A stretch of 64,000 nt of DNA from assembly GCF_003609575.1 (NCBI RefSeq), contig NZ_MBTA01000027.1:1-64000 (forward strand), written 5' to 3'. This document shows positions 49,725-59,549 of this stretch, one piece after another. The translations under genes were made by a program, and so were the position numbers. Each line of letters opens with the position of its first letter. Position 1 is the first letter of the stretch. The DNA comes from Pelobium manganitolerans. GTDB lineage: Bacteria > Bacteroidota > Bacteroidia > Sphingobacteriales > Sphingobacteriaceae. The notes under the pieces were generated by a model that made no database searches, had not been told where the DNA came from, and worked only from the letters and a program-made list of their open reading frames with translations.

Positions 49725-49871
49725 GTTTGTAATTGTTTCTTAGCGTCGAAGTTATAAAAAATATCAATGCTTTATAAATTTGTGAACAATAAGCCTGCAT
49801 TGTTAAGGACATTGCAAATTTTAAACAATTCATCATTTTTTTGTTTCTTTGTAACCACACTATTATAAAAT

Positions 49872-50717
49872 ATGGCTTGGTTTAAAAGAAACACAAAAGG
49901 CATTTCCACCTCCACAGAAGAGAAAAAAGAAGCCCCGGACGGTGTGTGGAACAAATGCCCGAACTGCAAGAAACCCCTTCACTACTCGGAACAAGTTGAA
50001 AACAAATACGTTTGCCAATACTGTAACTACCATTTAAGAGTTGGCTCTAAAGAATATTTTGAGGTTTTGTTTGACAATAACAGCTTTGTAGAGCTTTTTG
50101 GAAACTTAACTTCTGGCGACCCTTTACACTTCACAGATTCTAAAAGCTACCCGGAACGTTTGGCAGAATCATACAAAAAAACCGGTTTAAAAGACGCTTT
50201 GCGTGCCGCGCACGGGCAAATTGAAGGGCAGGATTTGGTGATAGCCTGTATGGATTTTAGCTTTATTGGCGGCTCTATGGGTTCTGTAGTTGGCGAAAAA
50301 ATTGCGCGCAGCATTGATTATTGCATTAAGCACCGCATTCCGTTTTTAATGATTTCGAAATCTGGCGGTGCGCGGATGATGGAGGCTGCTTTTTCTTTGA
50401 TGCAAATGGCAAAAACATCGGCAAAACTGGCTTTATTGGGTCAGGCTAAAATCCCTTATATTTCTTTATTAACCGACCCTACCACGGGCGGCGTTACTGC
50501 CTCTTATGCCATGTTGGGCGATATAAATATTGCCGAGCCGGGTGCTTTGATAGGTTTTGCAGGTCCGCGGGTAATTAAAGAAACCATTAAAAAGGACTTA
50601 CCTAAGGGTTTCCAAACCTCAGAGTTTGTGTTAGAGCACGGATTTTTGGATTTCATTGTAGACAGGCGCGAGATGAAAGCGAAACTGGCCTCTTTCATCA
50701 GAATGATGCACCACTAA
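49872..50717 (+). CDS. accD: Acetyl-CoA carboxylase carboxyltransferase beta subunit
   Basis: AccD transfers the carboxyl group to acetyl-CoA for fatty acid synthesis, together with AccA. The 281-residue protein has the N-terminal zinc ribbon ([13 protein letters not shown] and CQYCNYH) and the crotonase-like core: [41 protein letters not shown] and [12 protein letters not shown]. Length is usual. AccA is not in the window. Confidence 0.96.
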   Translation: MAWFKRNTKGISTSTEEKKEAPDGVWNKCPNCKKPLHYSEQVENKYVCQYCNYHLRVGSKEYFEVLFDNNSFVELFGNLTSGDPLHFTDSKSYPERLAESYKKTGLKDALRAAHGQIEGQDLVIACMDFSFIGGSMGSVVGEKIARSIDYCIKHRIPFLMISKSGGARMMEAAFSLMQMAKTSAKLALLGQAKIPYISLLTDPTTGGVTASYAMLGDINIAEPGALIGFAGPRVIKETIKKDLPKGFQTSEFVLEHGFLDFIVDRREMKAKLASFIRMMHH

Positions 50718-50907
50718 AAAGACATTTAGCTTCTTGTAAAAAAACAGCAAGAAGCTTTTTTGTTTTAAAGCGCATTTATCGCTTTTTATCGCGATAGTAG
50801 AAGCGCATAAATCATCCCCTAAAAATTAACATCACAAACGGCGTATTGCGATAAAATTTGGCATTACTAAATTTATTATCCTTTATTTGCGTTAAAATCG
50901 AACCGAA

Positions 50908-53466
50908 ATGGCGAAAAACTTACTTATTGTAGAATCTCCGGCGAAAGCCAAAACGATAGAAGGATACCTGGGAAAAGACTTTTTAGTAAAGTCGAGTTAC
51001 GGACATATACGCGATTTAAAGAAAGACGACAGCGCCATTGAGGTAAATAACGGATTTAAACAGCATTACGAAATATCTCCGGATAAAAAACAAGTGGTAG
51101 CCGAGCTAAAAAAGCTTGCGAAATCTGCCGAAATGGTTTGGTTAGCATCGGATGAGGACCGCGAAGGAGAAGCTATTTCTTGGCATTTATATGAATCTTT
51201 AGGCCTAAAAGAAGAGAACACCAAAAGGATTGTTTTTCATGAAATTACCAAACCGGCAATTTTAAAAGCCATTGAAAATCCGCGTAAAATAAACCAGGAT
51301 TTGGTAAATGCGCAACAGGCACGCCGTGTTTTGGACCGTTTGGTAGGTTTTGAGCTTTCGCCCGTTTTATGGAAAAAAGTAAAACCTTCGCTTTCTGCGG
51401 GCAGGGTGCAATCTGTTGCCGTAAGGCTGATTGTGGACCGCGAAAGAGAGATTAACGCTTTTGAAAGCACCGCTGCTTACCGCGTGGTAGCTATTTTTTT
51501 CACCGATAAAAAAGAACTTTTTAAGGCCGAGCTGGCGCAGAAATTCGATACCGAGCAAGAGGCGCAGCAGTTTTTACAAGATTGTAGTGGCGCTAGTTTT
51601 CAGGTTTCATCTTTAGATACCAAGCCCTTAAAAAGAAATCCGGCAGCACCTTTTACCACCTCAACCTTACAGCAAGAAGCCAGTAGGAAATTAGGATTTT
51701 CGGTTTCGCGTACCATGAGTGTAGCGCAAAAGCTTTACGAAACCGGTAAAATCACTTACATGCGTACCGACTCGGTAAACCTGTCTGAAACGGCTATTGA
51801 AGGTGCTTCTCGCGAAATCAGCTCGGCATATGGCGAAAAATATCTGCAAGTACGCCGCTTTAAAACCAAAACCGCAGGCGCACAGGAAGCACACGAAGCC
51901 ATTAGGCCTACCAATTTTGGATGGCACAGTTTAAGCGATGGCGACGCATCGGAAAAGCGTTTGTACGAATTGATTTGGAAACGCGCCATCGCATCGCAAA
52001 TGAGCGAAGCAGTAATTGAGAAAACAACTGCGAAAATCGGCATCAGCACCAGAAAAGAAGAATTAACGGCCAGCGGTGAGGTGATTAAGTTCGATGGCTT
52101 TTTAAAAGTTTATTTAGAAAGTGAAGATGAAGATACGGACGCACACCTAGACGAAAAATCTGACAATGCCATTTTACCTCCGCTAATAAAAGGGCAAGCG
52201 GTAACGGCAAAAGAAATTACAGCAACAGAGCGTTTTAGCAGACCTCCAGCGCGTTACAGCGAAGCCTCTTTAGTAAAAAAATTAGAAGAACTGGGCATCG
52301 GCAGACCGTCAACCTACGCCCCTACCATCTCTACCGTGCAAAACCGCGGCTATGTGGTTAAAGAAGACCGTGAAGGTAAATCTCGAAAGTATCAGCTGTT
52401 GAGGCTTAAAGACGGTAAAATAAGCAAGGAAAGCAAAACAGAAATTACAGGCGCCGAAAAAGGAAAATTATTTCCGACGGACATTGGCGCGGTGGTAAAC
52501 GACTTTTTGGTAGAGCACTTTAAAGGCATCGTGGATTTCCATTTTACGGCCAATGTAGAAAAAGAGTTTGATGAGATTGCGCAAGGTTACAAAGACTGGA
52601 CTGCGATGCTTAAAAACTTTTACCAGCCTTTCCACCTAGAAGTAGAAGATACGCTTCAAAACGCCGAGCGCGCCAGTGGCGAACGTTTATTAGGTGTGGA
52701 TCCGAAAACCGGAAAAAACGTTTACACACGGGTTGGGCGTTTTGGCCCGATGGTGCAGATTGGCGAGGCCGATGATGAAGAAAAACCCGTTTATGCCAGC
52801 TTGCTTAAAACCCAGTCTATCGAATCGGTTAGTTTAGAAGAAGCTTTAGATTTGTTTAAATTACCTTTTAATCTAGAGGATTACGAGGGCAAAGAAGTTT
52901 CTGTGGGCATTGGAAGGTTTGGTCCGTATGTAAAATGGGGAGATACTTACATATCCGTACCTAAAAATGAGAACGCGCTGGAGATAAACAACCAACGTGC
53001 GCGCGAAATCATTGACGAAAAAATCAAAGCCGACGCTCCTGTTGCTACTTTCCGTGGCGAGCCCGTAACTAAAGGAAAAGGCAGGTTTGGTCCGTTTTTA
53101 AAATGGCGCGATTTGTTTGTGAACGTGCCGGTTCGCTATAATTTCGAAAACCTGTCTGCAAAGGATATCGACGAACTGATTAGTGCAAAAATTGAAAAAG
53201 AGGCGAACCGTTATATCCAGCAATGGGAAAAAGAAAAAATAGCGATTGAAAATGGTCGCTGGGGGCCTTTTATCCGCTTTGGCAAACAGATGTTAAAATT
53301 GGGGAAAAACCCAGCTACCAATGAAAAATATACGGCAGAAGAGCTACGCGAGGTTTCTTTGGACGATGTTAAAAAGCTAATAACAGAGCAAGTACCTGAT
53401 GCTTTTGAAACGAAAGCAAAAAAAGCACCGGCAAAAAAGAAAGTCAGCGCTGCCAAAAAGAAATAA
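50908..53466 (+). CDS. topA: DNA topoisomerase I
   Basis: The 852-residue type IA topoisomerase relaxes negative supercoils. Toprim domain: LLIVESPAKAKTIEGYLG and ASDEDREGEAISWH. The catalytic tyrosine is in ITYMRTDSVNLSE (about residue 287). The C-terminal zinc fingers are replaced by repeated GRFGP/GRWGP modules (PMVQIG, PYVKWGDTY, PFLKWRD, PFIRFGKQ), as usual in Bacteroidota. A Lys/Ala-rich tail (KAKKAPAKKKVSAAKKK) closes the protein. A monocistronic housekeeping gene. Confidence 0.96.
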   Translation: MAKNLLIVESPAKAKTIEGYLGKDFLVKSSYGHIRDLKKDDSAIEVNNGFKQHYEISPDKKQVVAELKKLAKSAEMVWLASDEDREGEAISWHLYESLGLKEENTKRIVFHEITKPAILKAIENPRKINQDLVNAQQARRVLDRLVGFELSPVLWKKVKPSLSAGRVQSVAVRLIVDREREINAFESTAAYRVVAIFFTDKKELFKAELAQKFDTEQEAQQFLQDCSGASFQVSSLDTKPLKRNPAAPFTTSTLQQEASRKLGFSVSRTMSVAQKLYETGKITYMRTDSVNLSETAIEGASREISSAYGEKYLQVRRFKTKTAGAQEAHEAIRPTNFGWHSLSDGDASEKRLYELIWKRAIASQMSEAVIEKTTAKIGISTRKEELTASGEVIKFDGFLKVYLESEDEDTDAHLDEKSDNAILPPLIKGQAVTAKEITATERFSRPPARYSEASLVKKLEELGIGRPSTYAPTISTVQNRGYVVKEDREGKSRKYQLLRLKDGKISKESKTEITGAEKGKLFPTDIGAVVNDFLVEHFKGIVDFHFTANVEKEFDEIAQGYKDWTAMLKNFYQPFHLEVEDTLQNAERASGERLLGVDPKTGKNVYTRVGRFGPMVQIGEADDEEKPVYASLLKTQSIESVSLEEALDLFKLPFNLEDYEGKEVSVGIGRFGPYVKWGDTYISVPKNENALEINNQRAREIIDEKIKADAPVATFRGEPVTKGKGRFGPFLKWRDLFVNVPVRYNFENLSAKDIDELISAKIEKEANRYIQQWEKEKIAIENGRWGPFIRFGKQMLKLGKNPATNEKYTAEELREVSLDDVKKLITEQVPDAFETKAKKAPAKKKVSAAKKK

Positions 53467-53516
53467 TCGTTAATTTTGAAATGCCCGAAAACGGGCATTT
53501 CAAATTTTAGGTTCGC

Positions 53517-53924
53517 ATGAAAAAAGACATTCCAAGTTTTGTAGTTGAGGATATAGCAGTTGCTGTTGTTTTAGATAGCGAATCTCCTGACGAGAAAAAC
53601 TGGAATGTGTACCTTATTAACCTAAAAAATGAAGCCATTAATACCGTACTCATTACCTCGAAGGGTTACGGTTTAAAAGATGGCGAAGAAGTAAAAACAT
53701 CTACCTTGCGCCACATGATCGATAAAGTGGAAGCAAAATCTTACGCTAAAATTGAAGCCATTGATGAGCAAGTTTTCGGCTTAAACAACGAGTACTGGCT
53801 CAGCTATTACATTGGCAAAGACATTTTCGATAAAAAATTCATCTTCTTACCCGAAAGCATCATCGAATCAAACCTGATTAAAATACCGGTGTTAGATAAA
53901 CCTGGAGTGATGGTGGGAAGGTAA
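53517..53924 (+). CDS. Conserved Bacteroidota hypothetical protein
   Basis: The 135-residue cytoplasmic protein belongs to a family seen next to various housekeeping genes in Bacteroidota; I recognise the pattern NWNVYLINLKNEAI, VLITSKGYG, NNEYWLSYYIGKDIFDKKFIFLPESI. It has been mislabelled as a phenylalanyl-tRNA synthetase subunit in some genomes, but nothing of that enzyme is present. It starts 50 bp after topA. Function unknown. Confidence 0.75.
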   Translation: MKKDIPSFVVEDIAVAVVLDSESPDEKNWNVYLINLKNEAINTVLITSKGYGLKDGEEVKTSTLRHMIDKVEAKSYAKIEAIDEQVFGLNNEYWLSYYIGKDIFDKKFIFLPESIIESNLIKIPVLDKPGVMVGR

Positions 53925-53929
53925 GGTGG

Positions 53930-53998
53930 TTGTTAGTTGGTTAGGTTTTAGTTGGCTAGTTGGTTAGGTTTTAGTTAGTTAGGAGTTAATTAATTAGT
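53930..53998. repeat. Short direct repeats (TTAGTTGGTTAGG type)
   Basis: TTAGTTGG and GGTTTTAGTTGG repeat several times between 53930 and 53998, ending in TTAATTAATTAG. No gene is visible between here and 54155. Low-complexity intergenic DNA. Confidence 0.65.
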
Positions 53999-54154
53999 CT
54001 TTAGATAATTAGATAAATTCTAGCTCAATTTCTCTCTCTTTTGAGTAATATATCCTACCCTATTTCTTAGGGTTACCATCAGATTAAAAAAAAAATGAAT
54101 CAAATTTGTGTAGCTAAATAACTACGCTTATATTTGTAGTCAAATGACTTCATA

Positions 54155-54475
54155 ATGATTGTACGAAGAGATGTTTTCCAAGCTTTGGCAGACCCAACAC
54201 GCAGGGCAATACTGCTATTATTAGCCACCCAAGCGATGACAGCCGGTGCAATTGCTTCAAATTTTGACAGCGCGCGCCCCACAATTTCTAAGCACCTGCA
54301 AATATTAAACGAATGTGGCTTGCTTGCCCAGGACCAAAAAGGTAGAGAAATTTACTACCAAACCAGTGCAGAAAAGATGAAAGAAGTAGCTGATTTTTTG
54401 GAACCCTTCCGCCAAATGTGGGACAACCGCTTTAACAAATTAGAAGCTTTGATGAAACAACCTAAAAACAAATAA
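54155..54475 (+). CDS. ArsR-family transcriptional regulator
   Basis: The 106-residue winged-helix protein has [49 protein letters not shown] and the wing [13 protein letters not shown]. No metal-binding cysteines are present, so it belongs to the ArsR members paired with SRPBCC proteins, not to metal sensors. It is the first gene of a four-gene operon (1-6 bp gaps) and probably autoregulates it. Confidence 0.92.
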   Translation: MIVRRDVFQALADPTRRAILLLLATQAMTAGAIASNFDSARPTISKHLQILNECGLLAQDQKGREIYYQTSAEKMKEVADFLEPFRQMWDNRFNKLEALMKQPKNK

Positions 54476-54476
54476 T

Positions 54477-54938
54477 ATGCAAAAAACAAATGTACATGCA
54501 CCCGAAGGGCAACCCTGCATCTTTATCACCCGGGAATTTGATCTGCCAGTTGCCCTACTTTTTAAGGCACACGCACAAGCCCAACTGTTAGCACAATGGA
54601 TGGGAACGAACGTTATAAAGCTGGAGAACAAAAAGCACGGAAGCTTCCAATTTGAGACAGAACATAATGGCAATGTGGTATTTAGCGCGCACGGAACTAT
54701 ACACGATGTTGTTGAGAACAAAAAAATTGTACGGACTTTTGAAATGCATAACTCGGATGTTGGCGTGCAGCTCGAATACTTGGATTTTGAAGAACTGGGC
54801 AAAGAAAAAAGCAAGCTGAGCATCCAAATAAACTTTAAGTCAATGGAACACCGCGCTGCGCAACTGAAGATGCCTTTTGCTTATGGCTTAAACTCAGCTC
54901 ATCAGCGTTTACAGGAAATTGGAAACCAACTAAAATAA
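54477..54938 (+). CDS. SRPBCC (AHSA1-like) protein
   Basis: The 153-residue cytoplasmic protein has the SRPBCC/Bet v1-like ligand-binding fold, in the AHSA1 branch: FITREFDLPVALLFKAHAQAQLLAQWMG, GTIHDVVENKKIVRTFEMH, and a final long helix (AFAYGLNSAHQRLQEIGNQL-like). It starts 1 bp after the ArsR gene; this regulator-SRPBCC pairing is widespread. Ligand unknown. Confidence 0.9.
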   Translation: MQKTNVHAPEGQPCIFITREFDLPVALLFKAHAQAQLLAQWMGTNVIKLENKKHGSFQFETEHNGNVVFSAHGTIHDVVENKKIVRTFEMHNSDVGVQLEYLDFEELGKEKSKLSIQINFKSMEHRAAQLKMPFAYGLNSAHQRLQEIGNQLK

Positions 54939-54944
54939 AATAAG

Positions 54945-55337
54945 ATGAAAAACAAAACAAAAATAGCTTATTGGGCAGTCACTGCCTTCCTCGCCGTGGG
55001 GATGTTGGCCGGTGGCATACAGCAATTGTTCCAAATAGGCGGTTATAACAAAATCGTAAGCGATTTAGGCTATCCGCTGTATTTACTCAGCATTATTGGT
55101 GCTTGGAAACTTTTAGGCGTTGTTGCTATCCTTTTACCTAGCTTTCGCTTGCTTAAAGAATGGGCTTACGCCGGATTTTTCTTTGCGATGTCGGGCGCAT
55201 TTATTTCGCATTTAGTGGTTGGACAAGCTTTTACAGAGGCTATCCCCTCTTTAATCCTTTTAACAGTTACTGTTTTATCATGGTACCTAAGGCCCGCAGA
55301 CAGAAAGCTGGTTGCCAAAGAACTTAACGCATCATAA
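54945..55337 (+). CDS. DoxX-family membrane protein
   Basis: The 130-residue protein has four hydrophobic segments (IAYWAVTAFLAVGMLAGGIQ, YLLSIIGAWKLLGVVAILL, EWAYAGFFFAMSGAFISHL, LILLTVTVLSWYL) and the DoxX-like features GYPLYLLSIIGAWKLLG. It is the third gene of the ArsR operon and touches the next gene with no gap. Members of this subfamily are small inner-membrane proteins without established function. Confidence 0.88.
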   Translation: MKNKTKIAYWAVTAFLAVGMLAGGIQQLFQIGGYNKIVSDLGYPLYLLSIIGAWKLLGVVAILLPSFRLLKEWAYAGFFFAMSGAFISHLVVGQAFTEAIPSLILLTVTVLSWYLRPADRKLVAKELNAS

Positions 55338-55628
55338 ATGGAACAAAAAACAATAGAAGAAGGCGTGGTACACCAAGTACCAGACGATATGAAAGTTGCT
55401 CTGCTTGCCAATAAAGCTTTGCTTGAGAAATGGAACAAGCTTACGCCACTTGCCAGAAACGAATGGATTTGCTGGACTACCATTGTAAAACAAGAAAAAA
55501 CCCGGCAAGAACACATCCAGCGTTTAAGCGAAGATGTTTTAAACGGCAAAAAACGCCCTTGTTGCTGGCCAGGCTGTCCGCACCGAAGAGAAACCGCCAA
55601 AAAATACTTCAAAAATTTGGAAGAGTAA
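55338..55628 (+). CDS. YdeI/OmpD-associated family protein
   Basis: The 96-residue protein matches the OmdA/YdeI C-terminal domain: VPDDMKVALLANKALLEKWNKL, ARNEWICWTTIVKQEKTRQEHIQRLSEDV. A cluster of cysteines near the end (KKRPCCWPGCPHRRE) is typical of this subgroup and may bind metal. It closes the ArsR operon. Role unknown; relatives are linked to bacteriocin and envelope stress tolerance. Confidence 0.88.
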   Translation: MEQKTIEEGVVHQVPDDMKVALLANKALLEKWNKLTPLARNEWICWTTIVKQEKTRQEHIQRLSEDVLNGKKRPCCWPGCPHRRETAKKYFKNLEE

Positions 55629-55664
55629 ACGCCCCTGCTCTTTTAAACTCAATATAAAGCTTTC

Positions 55665-55712
55665 GGCTCATCTTATCCCGTTTTTGAGGATTGTAGATGA
55701 GCCGATTCTGTT
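55665..55712 (+). terminator. Terminator of the ArsR operon
   Basis: Perfect arms CGGCTCATCT (55665-55674) and AGATGAGCCG (55696-55705) with a T-rich tail. A second small palindrome GCGGTTTATAAACCGC lies at about 55758-55774. No gene between here and 55886. Confidence 0.7.
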
Positions 55713-55885
55713 TTAACTCCGCTTTCCCTCTCTCTGGGATATTGGAAAATCCCCTTGCGGTTTATAAACCGCAGCCCCTTCCTACTTCCAAAAATAACCT
55801 AGGTCACTTTTTGTGCTTTTAAATGTCATTTTTTTAATAACGGCATCTGAATACTTTTATTCCATCAAATAAAAACAAAAAAATC

Positions 55886-56401
55886 ATGAGAAAGCTCAAA
55901 CTATTAATCACCATTTTCTCTTTCTCTGCGGGGCTAGCCTTCATTAGCTCGTGCGGCGGAAGTGGAAACGGCAGCCAAGAAAGCGCAGATGCAAACACCA
56001 CCGAGACCGCTGCCGCTGAAGATGACGCCGCTGAAGTTGCTGTGGATCCCAATGCAAAAAGCGATTCGAAAGGAGTCGGCAAATTTACCAACGTGGAAGT
56101 TGACGCCAGCGTTGACGAGGCGATGGCCGCAAAAGGTAAAGCAATTTTTGACACAAAATGCACCGCTTGCCACAAAACTACGGCAGAAAAACTGGTAGGG
56201 CCTGGTTTAAAAGAAATTACTAAGCTACGTACGCCAGAGTGGATCATGAACATGATTACCAATCCGGAAGAAATGACCAAAAAAGATCCGATAGCGAAAG
56301 CGTTGCTAGAAGAGCATTTGATTCAGATGACTTTCCAAAACGTTTCTGACGAAGAGACCCGTCAAATTTACGAGTTCTTGCGCAGCAACGACAAAGACTA
56401 A
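55886..56401 (+). CDS. Monohaem c-type cytochrome lipoprotein (nos cluster)
   Basis: The 171-residue protein has a lipobox (AFISSC, C23), an Ala/Glu/Asp-rich linker to about 75, and one haem c motif CTACH (C92, C95, H96). Met in LIQMTFQNVSDEETRQIYEFLRS is the likely sixth ligand. It lies 25 bp before nosZ and is the probable electron donor to it, as in clade II nos clusters of Bacteroidota. It would be anchored in the envelope facing the periplasm. A promoter for the cluster was not identified with confidence. Confidence 0.9.
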   Translation: MRKLKLLITIFSFSAGLAFISSCGGSGNGSQESADANTTETAAAEDDAAEVAVDPNAKSDSKGVGKFTNVEVDASVDEAMAAKGKAIFDTKCTACHKTTAEKLVGPGLKEITKLRTPEWIMNMITNPEEMTKKDPIAKALLEEHLIQMTFQNVSDEETRQIYEFLRSNDKD

Positions 56402-56426
56402 AAACATTATCAAAACAAAAAAAGCT

Positions 56427-58406
56427 ATGAAACTATTATCTAAAATGTCTCCGATGCTGCTTTTGGCCGCTCCGCTCCTGTTTACAGCGAGCTGTAAGCC
56501 GGGCAAAGTAAGCGAAACCACCGATGCCGACGCGGCACAAAAAGTTTATGTGGCGCCGGGCAAGCATGATGAGCTTTACCTCTTTGCTTCGGGCGGTTTT
56601 AGCGGTCAATTGGCTGCTTACGGTATTCCATCTGGCAGGTTGTTGAAGGTAATCCCTGTTTTCTCGCAAAATCCGGAAAACGGCTGGGGTTACAACGAAA
56701 ACACCAAAGCCATGCTGAATACCTCTAACGGCTTTATCCCGTGGGATGATGCGCACCACCCCGAGTTAAGTAAAACCAATGGTGAGGATGACGGTCGGTG
56801 GATTTTTATTAACGGCAACAACACGCCGCGCATTGCACGTATTGATTTGGCAACCTTTAAAACCGCCGAAATCATCGAACTGCCTAACTCTGCGGGTAAC
56901 CACGCATCGCCTTTCTGTACAGAAAATACCGAATATTTAGTAGGTAACACCCGTTTCTCTGTGCCAGAAGAAGGTAAAGACGACGTGCCGATTGATACCT
57001 ACAAAGAAACTTTCCAAGGAAACGTGTCTTTTGTTAAAGTGGATCCTAAATCTGGCCGTATGAGTGTGGCATTTCAGATAAGAGTTCCGGGCTTCAACTA
57101 TGATTTGGCGCACGCCGGTAAAGGTCCATCTCACGATTGGATGTTTTTTACCACCTACAACACCGAGCAAGCGCACACTTTATTAGAAGTAAACGCCAGC
57201 CAAAAAGACAAAGACTTTATTATGGCGTTAAACTGGAAAAAAGCCGAAGAGTTAATTGCACAAGGCAAAGGCAAAAAAACACCTGCTAAATATGCGCACA
57301 ACATTTTAGATGAAAATACCCACACCGCTACCAGCACTATGGAAAATTCTGTAATGGTATTGGATGTGAAAGATTTCCCAGAATTGGTGTATTACATGCC
57401 ATGTCCTAAATCTCCGCACGGCGTAGATATTACGCCAGATGGCGAATTTATGGTAGCCAGCGGTAAATTAGCGGCAACGCTTCCGGTTTTCTCTTTCAAA
57501 AAAATGTTAGAGGCCATCAAAAACAAAAGCTACGAGGGTAAAGTTGCGGGCAACCTGCCTGTACTAAAATACGAATCTGTATTGCAAGCAGAAGTGCAAA
57601 AACCGGGTTTAGGCCCTTTACACACCGAGTTTGACGATAAAGGTTTTGCCTACACCACTATGTTTGTATCTTCTGAAGTGGTAAAATGGAGTTTGAAAGA
57701 TTATAAAGTAGTGGACCGTATCCCGGTTTATTACTCTCCAGGTCACCTATCAATTCCGGGTGGCGACTCTAAAAAACCTTACGGTAAATACGTAATTGCG
57801 TTAAATAAAATCACTAAAGACCGCTATTTACCTACCGGCCCAGAACTTACACAATCTGCTCAGCTAATTGATATTACCGGCGATAAAATGAAAGTGCTTT
57901 TAGACTTCCCAACTATTGGCGAACCTCACTACGCACAATCTATACCGGCAGAAAAAATCGTTAAAAACCAAAAAAGGTTCTACAAAATTGAAGAGAACAA
58001 AAACCCCTTTGTTACTTCATCAGAGAAAGATGCACGCGTAGTGCGCAAAGGCAACCGTGTAGATATTTACATGACAGCCATCCGCTCTCACTTAGCGCCA
58101 GATAATATCGAAGGTGTACAAGTTGGAGATGAAGTTTATTTCCACGTAACCAACTTAGAGCAAGACTGGGACGTGCCACATGGATTTGCGATTAAAGGTG
58201 CAAATACAGCAGAATTGCTGATTATGCCAGGCGAAACCAACACCTTAAAATGGACGCCTAGCAAACCGGGCATGTTCCCTTATTACTGTACAGACTTTTG
58301 CTCTGCACTGCACCAGGAAATGCAGGGTTACCTAAGGGTATCCCCAAAAGGTTCTTCAACACCGCTTAAATACGGTATCGGAACCAAGGTTGAACATCAA
58401 CAATAA
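56427..58406 (+). CDS. nosZ: Nitrous-oxide reductase, clade II (Sec-type, lipoprotein)
   Basis: NosZ reduces N2O to N2 with electrons from cytochrome c, using the CuZ and CuA copper centres. The 659-residue protein starts with a Sec-type lipoprotein signal (LLFTASC, C23) and not a Tat signal, the mark of clade II. The beta-propeller part carries His motifs such as DAHHPELS, NHASPF and PHGVDITPDGEFMVASGK. The CuA site is C621-x3-C625-x3-H629-x2-M632 (CTDFCSALHQEM). The nos maturation genes follow. It is the key enzyme of the last denitrification step; no nirS/K or norB genes are in the window, so the strain may be a non-denitrifying N2O reducer. Confidence 0.97.
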   Translation: MKLLSKMSPMLLLAAPLLFTASCKPGKVSETTDADAAQKVYVAPGKHDELYLFASGGFSGQLAAYGIPSGRLLKVIPVFSQNPENGWGYNENTKAMLNTSNGFIPWDDAHHPELSKTNGEDDGRWIFINGNNTPRIARIDLATFKTAEIIELPNSAGNHASPFCTENTEYLVGNTRFSVPEEGKDDVPIDTYKETFQGNVSFVKVDPKSGRMSVAFQIRVPGFNYDLAHAGKGPSHDWMFFTTYNTEQAHTLLEVNASQKDKDFIMALNWKKAEELIAQGKGKKTPAKYAHNILDENTHTATSTMENSVMVLDVKDFPELVYYMPCPKSPHGVDITPDGEFMVASGKLAATLPVFSFKKMLEAIKNKSYEGKVAGNLPVLKYESVLQAEVQKPGLGPLHTEFDDKGFAYTTMFVSSEVVKWSLKDYKVVDRIPVYYSPGHLSIPGGDSKKPYGKYVIALNKITKDRYLPTGPELTQSAQLIDITGDKMKVLLDFPTIGEPHYAQSIPAEKIVKNQKRFYKIEENKNPFVTSSEKDARVVRKGNRVDIYMTAIRSHLAPDNIEGVQVGDEVYFHVTNLEQDWDVPHGFAIKGANTAELLIMPGETNTLKWTPSKPGMFPYYCTDFCSALHQEMQGYLRVSPKGSSTPLKYGIGTKVEHQQ

Positions 58407-58482
58407 TAAATAAAGCAGTAGAGGACGGGGTTTCCCAGCGACATGGCACAGCCCCGCCTCTATTTTGCAAAACACAAACATC

Positions 58483-59070
58483 ATGAAAAGTACATCCAAA
58501 ATCCTTATCTGCATCAGCGCCTTATTAATGCTTAGCATTTATGTGTTACCGCTTTGGAGAATTGTGTTAGAAGCACCCCAATACCCAGAAGGTTTAGAAA
58601 TGCAGATTTGGCTTACCGGCATAACCGGAAACGTTGATCAGATTAATGGTTTGAACCACTATATTGGGATGAAACATATTGTAGTGGAGAATTTTTGGGA
58701 GTTTAAAGTACTGCCGTACTTGTACGGTGCAATTGTGCTGATTGGATTTTTAGTGGCCTGGAAAGGCAGTGTCAAATTATTATGGGTTTGGCTAGGCATA
58801 CTGCTAGCGTTTACGGTATTTGGTTTAGTAGATTTTTATCTTTGGGAATACGATTACGGACATAACCTAGACCCAACTGCGGCAATTAAAGTTGAGGGAA
58901 TGACCTACCAGCCGCCGCTTATCGGCTACAAGCAATTGCTTAACTTCTTAGCCGGATCGTTCCCAGATATTGGTGGTATTTTAGTAGGCATCGGCGGCCT
59001 CATTGCAGCCGGAGTGTTGTACATAGAAAATAAAAGAAAAAACAGTTTGCCAAGAAAATCTCTAATTTAA
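58483..59070 (+). CDS. Membrane protein of clade II nos clusters
   Basis: The 195-residue protein (ATG 58483; the TTG at 58465 is less likely) has about four transmembrane segments: ILICISALLMLSIYVLPLW, VLPYLYGAIVLIGFLVAW, LLWVWLGILLAFTVFGLVDFYLW and GGILVGIGGLIAAGVLYI. It has a large loop between the first two (MQIWLTGITGNVDQINGLNHYIG). It lies between nosZ and nosL, a position where related clusters in Bacteroidota carry a like gene. It is probably needed for NosZ maturation or electron input; the function is unproven and no cofactor motif is evident apart from scattered His (NHYIGMKHI). Confidence 0.8.
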   Translation: MKSTSKILICISALLMLSIYVLPLWRIVLEAPQYPEGLEMQIWLTGITGNVDQINGLNHYIGMKHIVVENFWEFKVLPYLYGAIVLIGFLVAWKGSVKLLWVWLGILLAFTVFGLVDFYLWEYDYGHNLDPTAAIKVEGMTYQPPLIGYKQLLNFLAGSFPDIGGILVGIGGLIAAGVLYIENKRKNSLPRKSLI

Positions 59071-59101
59071 AAGCAAACGCAAAATAAAATTAGCAACAAT
59101 C

Positions 59102-59539
59102 ATGAAAAACATTATTTACAGCTTGATGATGTTAACAGCCTTATTTACAGGTTGTGGAAGTAGCGAACCTCAAGCAATTAATTACGGAAAAGACCTCTGC
59201 GAACATTGCAAAATGGCTATAGCAGATGAGAAATATGGTGCAGAACTGATTACCAAAAAACGCAAAATCTTTAAGTTCGACTCGGCCGAGTGTTTAATGG
59301 ATTATGTGAACGATAACCAAGAACAAAAAGATGGTGCTAAATTGTATGTGATCAACTTTGCGCAACCCACCAATTTTATCGACGCAACAACAGCTTTTTA
59401 CCTTATTGATAAAGAATACCAATCGCCAATGGGCGGCAATATTGCACCTTTTGCAACAGAAATGCACGCTGATAACAACATGATTAGTCCCGATGCCAAA
59501 ATATTAAGTTTTGAACAAGCATTGGCCAGCAGAAAATAA
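59102..59539 (+). CDS. nosL: NosL copper-chaperone lipoprotein
   Basis: The 145-residue outer-facing lipoprotein (lipobox FTGC, C18) has the NosL copper site CEHCKM (C33, C36, M38) and the family run KKRKIFKFDSAECLMDYV and PMGGNIAPFATE. NosL delivers Cu(I) for CuZ assembly in NosZ. It is followed by nosD within 10 bp and is part of one nos operon. Location between nosZ and nosD is normal for clade II clusters. Confidence 0.95.
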   Translation: MKNIIYSLMMLTALFTGCGSSEPQAINYGKDLCEHCKMAIADEKYGAELITKKRKIFKFDSAECLMDYVNDNQEQKDGAKLYVINFAQPTNFIDATTAFYLIDKEYQSPMGGNIAPFATEMHADNNMISPDAKILSFEQALASRK

Positions 59540-59549
59540 ATCTACCGAA

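Noticed and set aside
50830-50870. TCACAA upstream of topA as another AraC-type operator
   Set aside because: The second half-site and the AGTAAA block are missing, and topA is a housekeeping gene.
55800-55880. CRP/FNR-type site upstream of the nos cluster
   Set aside because: TCAC and TGTCA fragments are present but no symmetric TTGA-N6-TCAA-like site could be supported.
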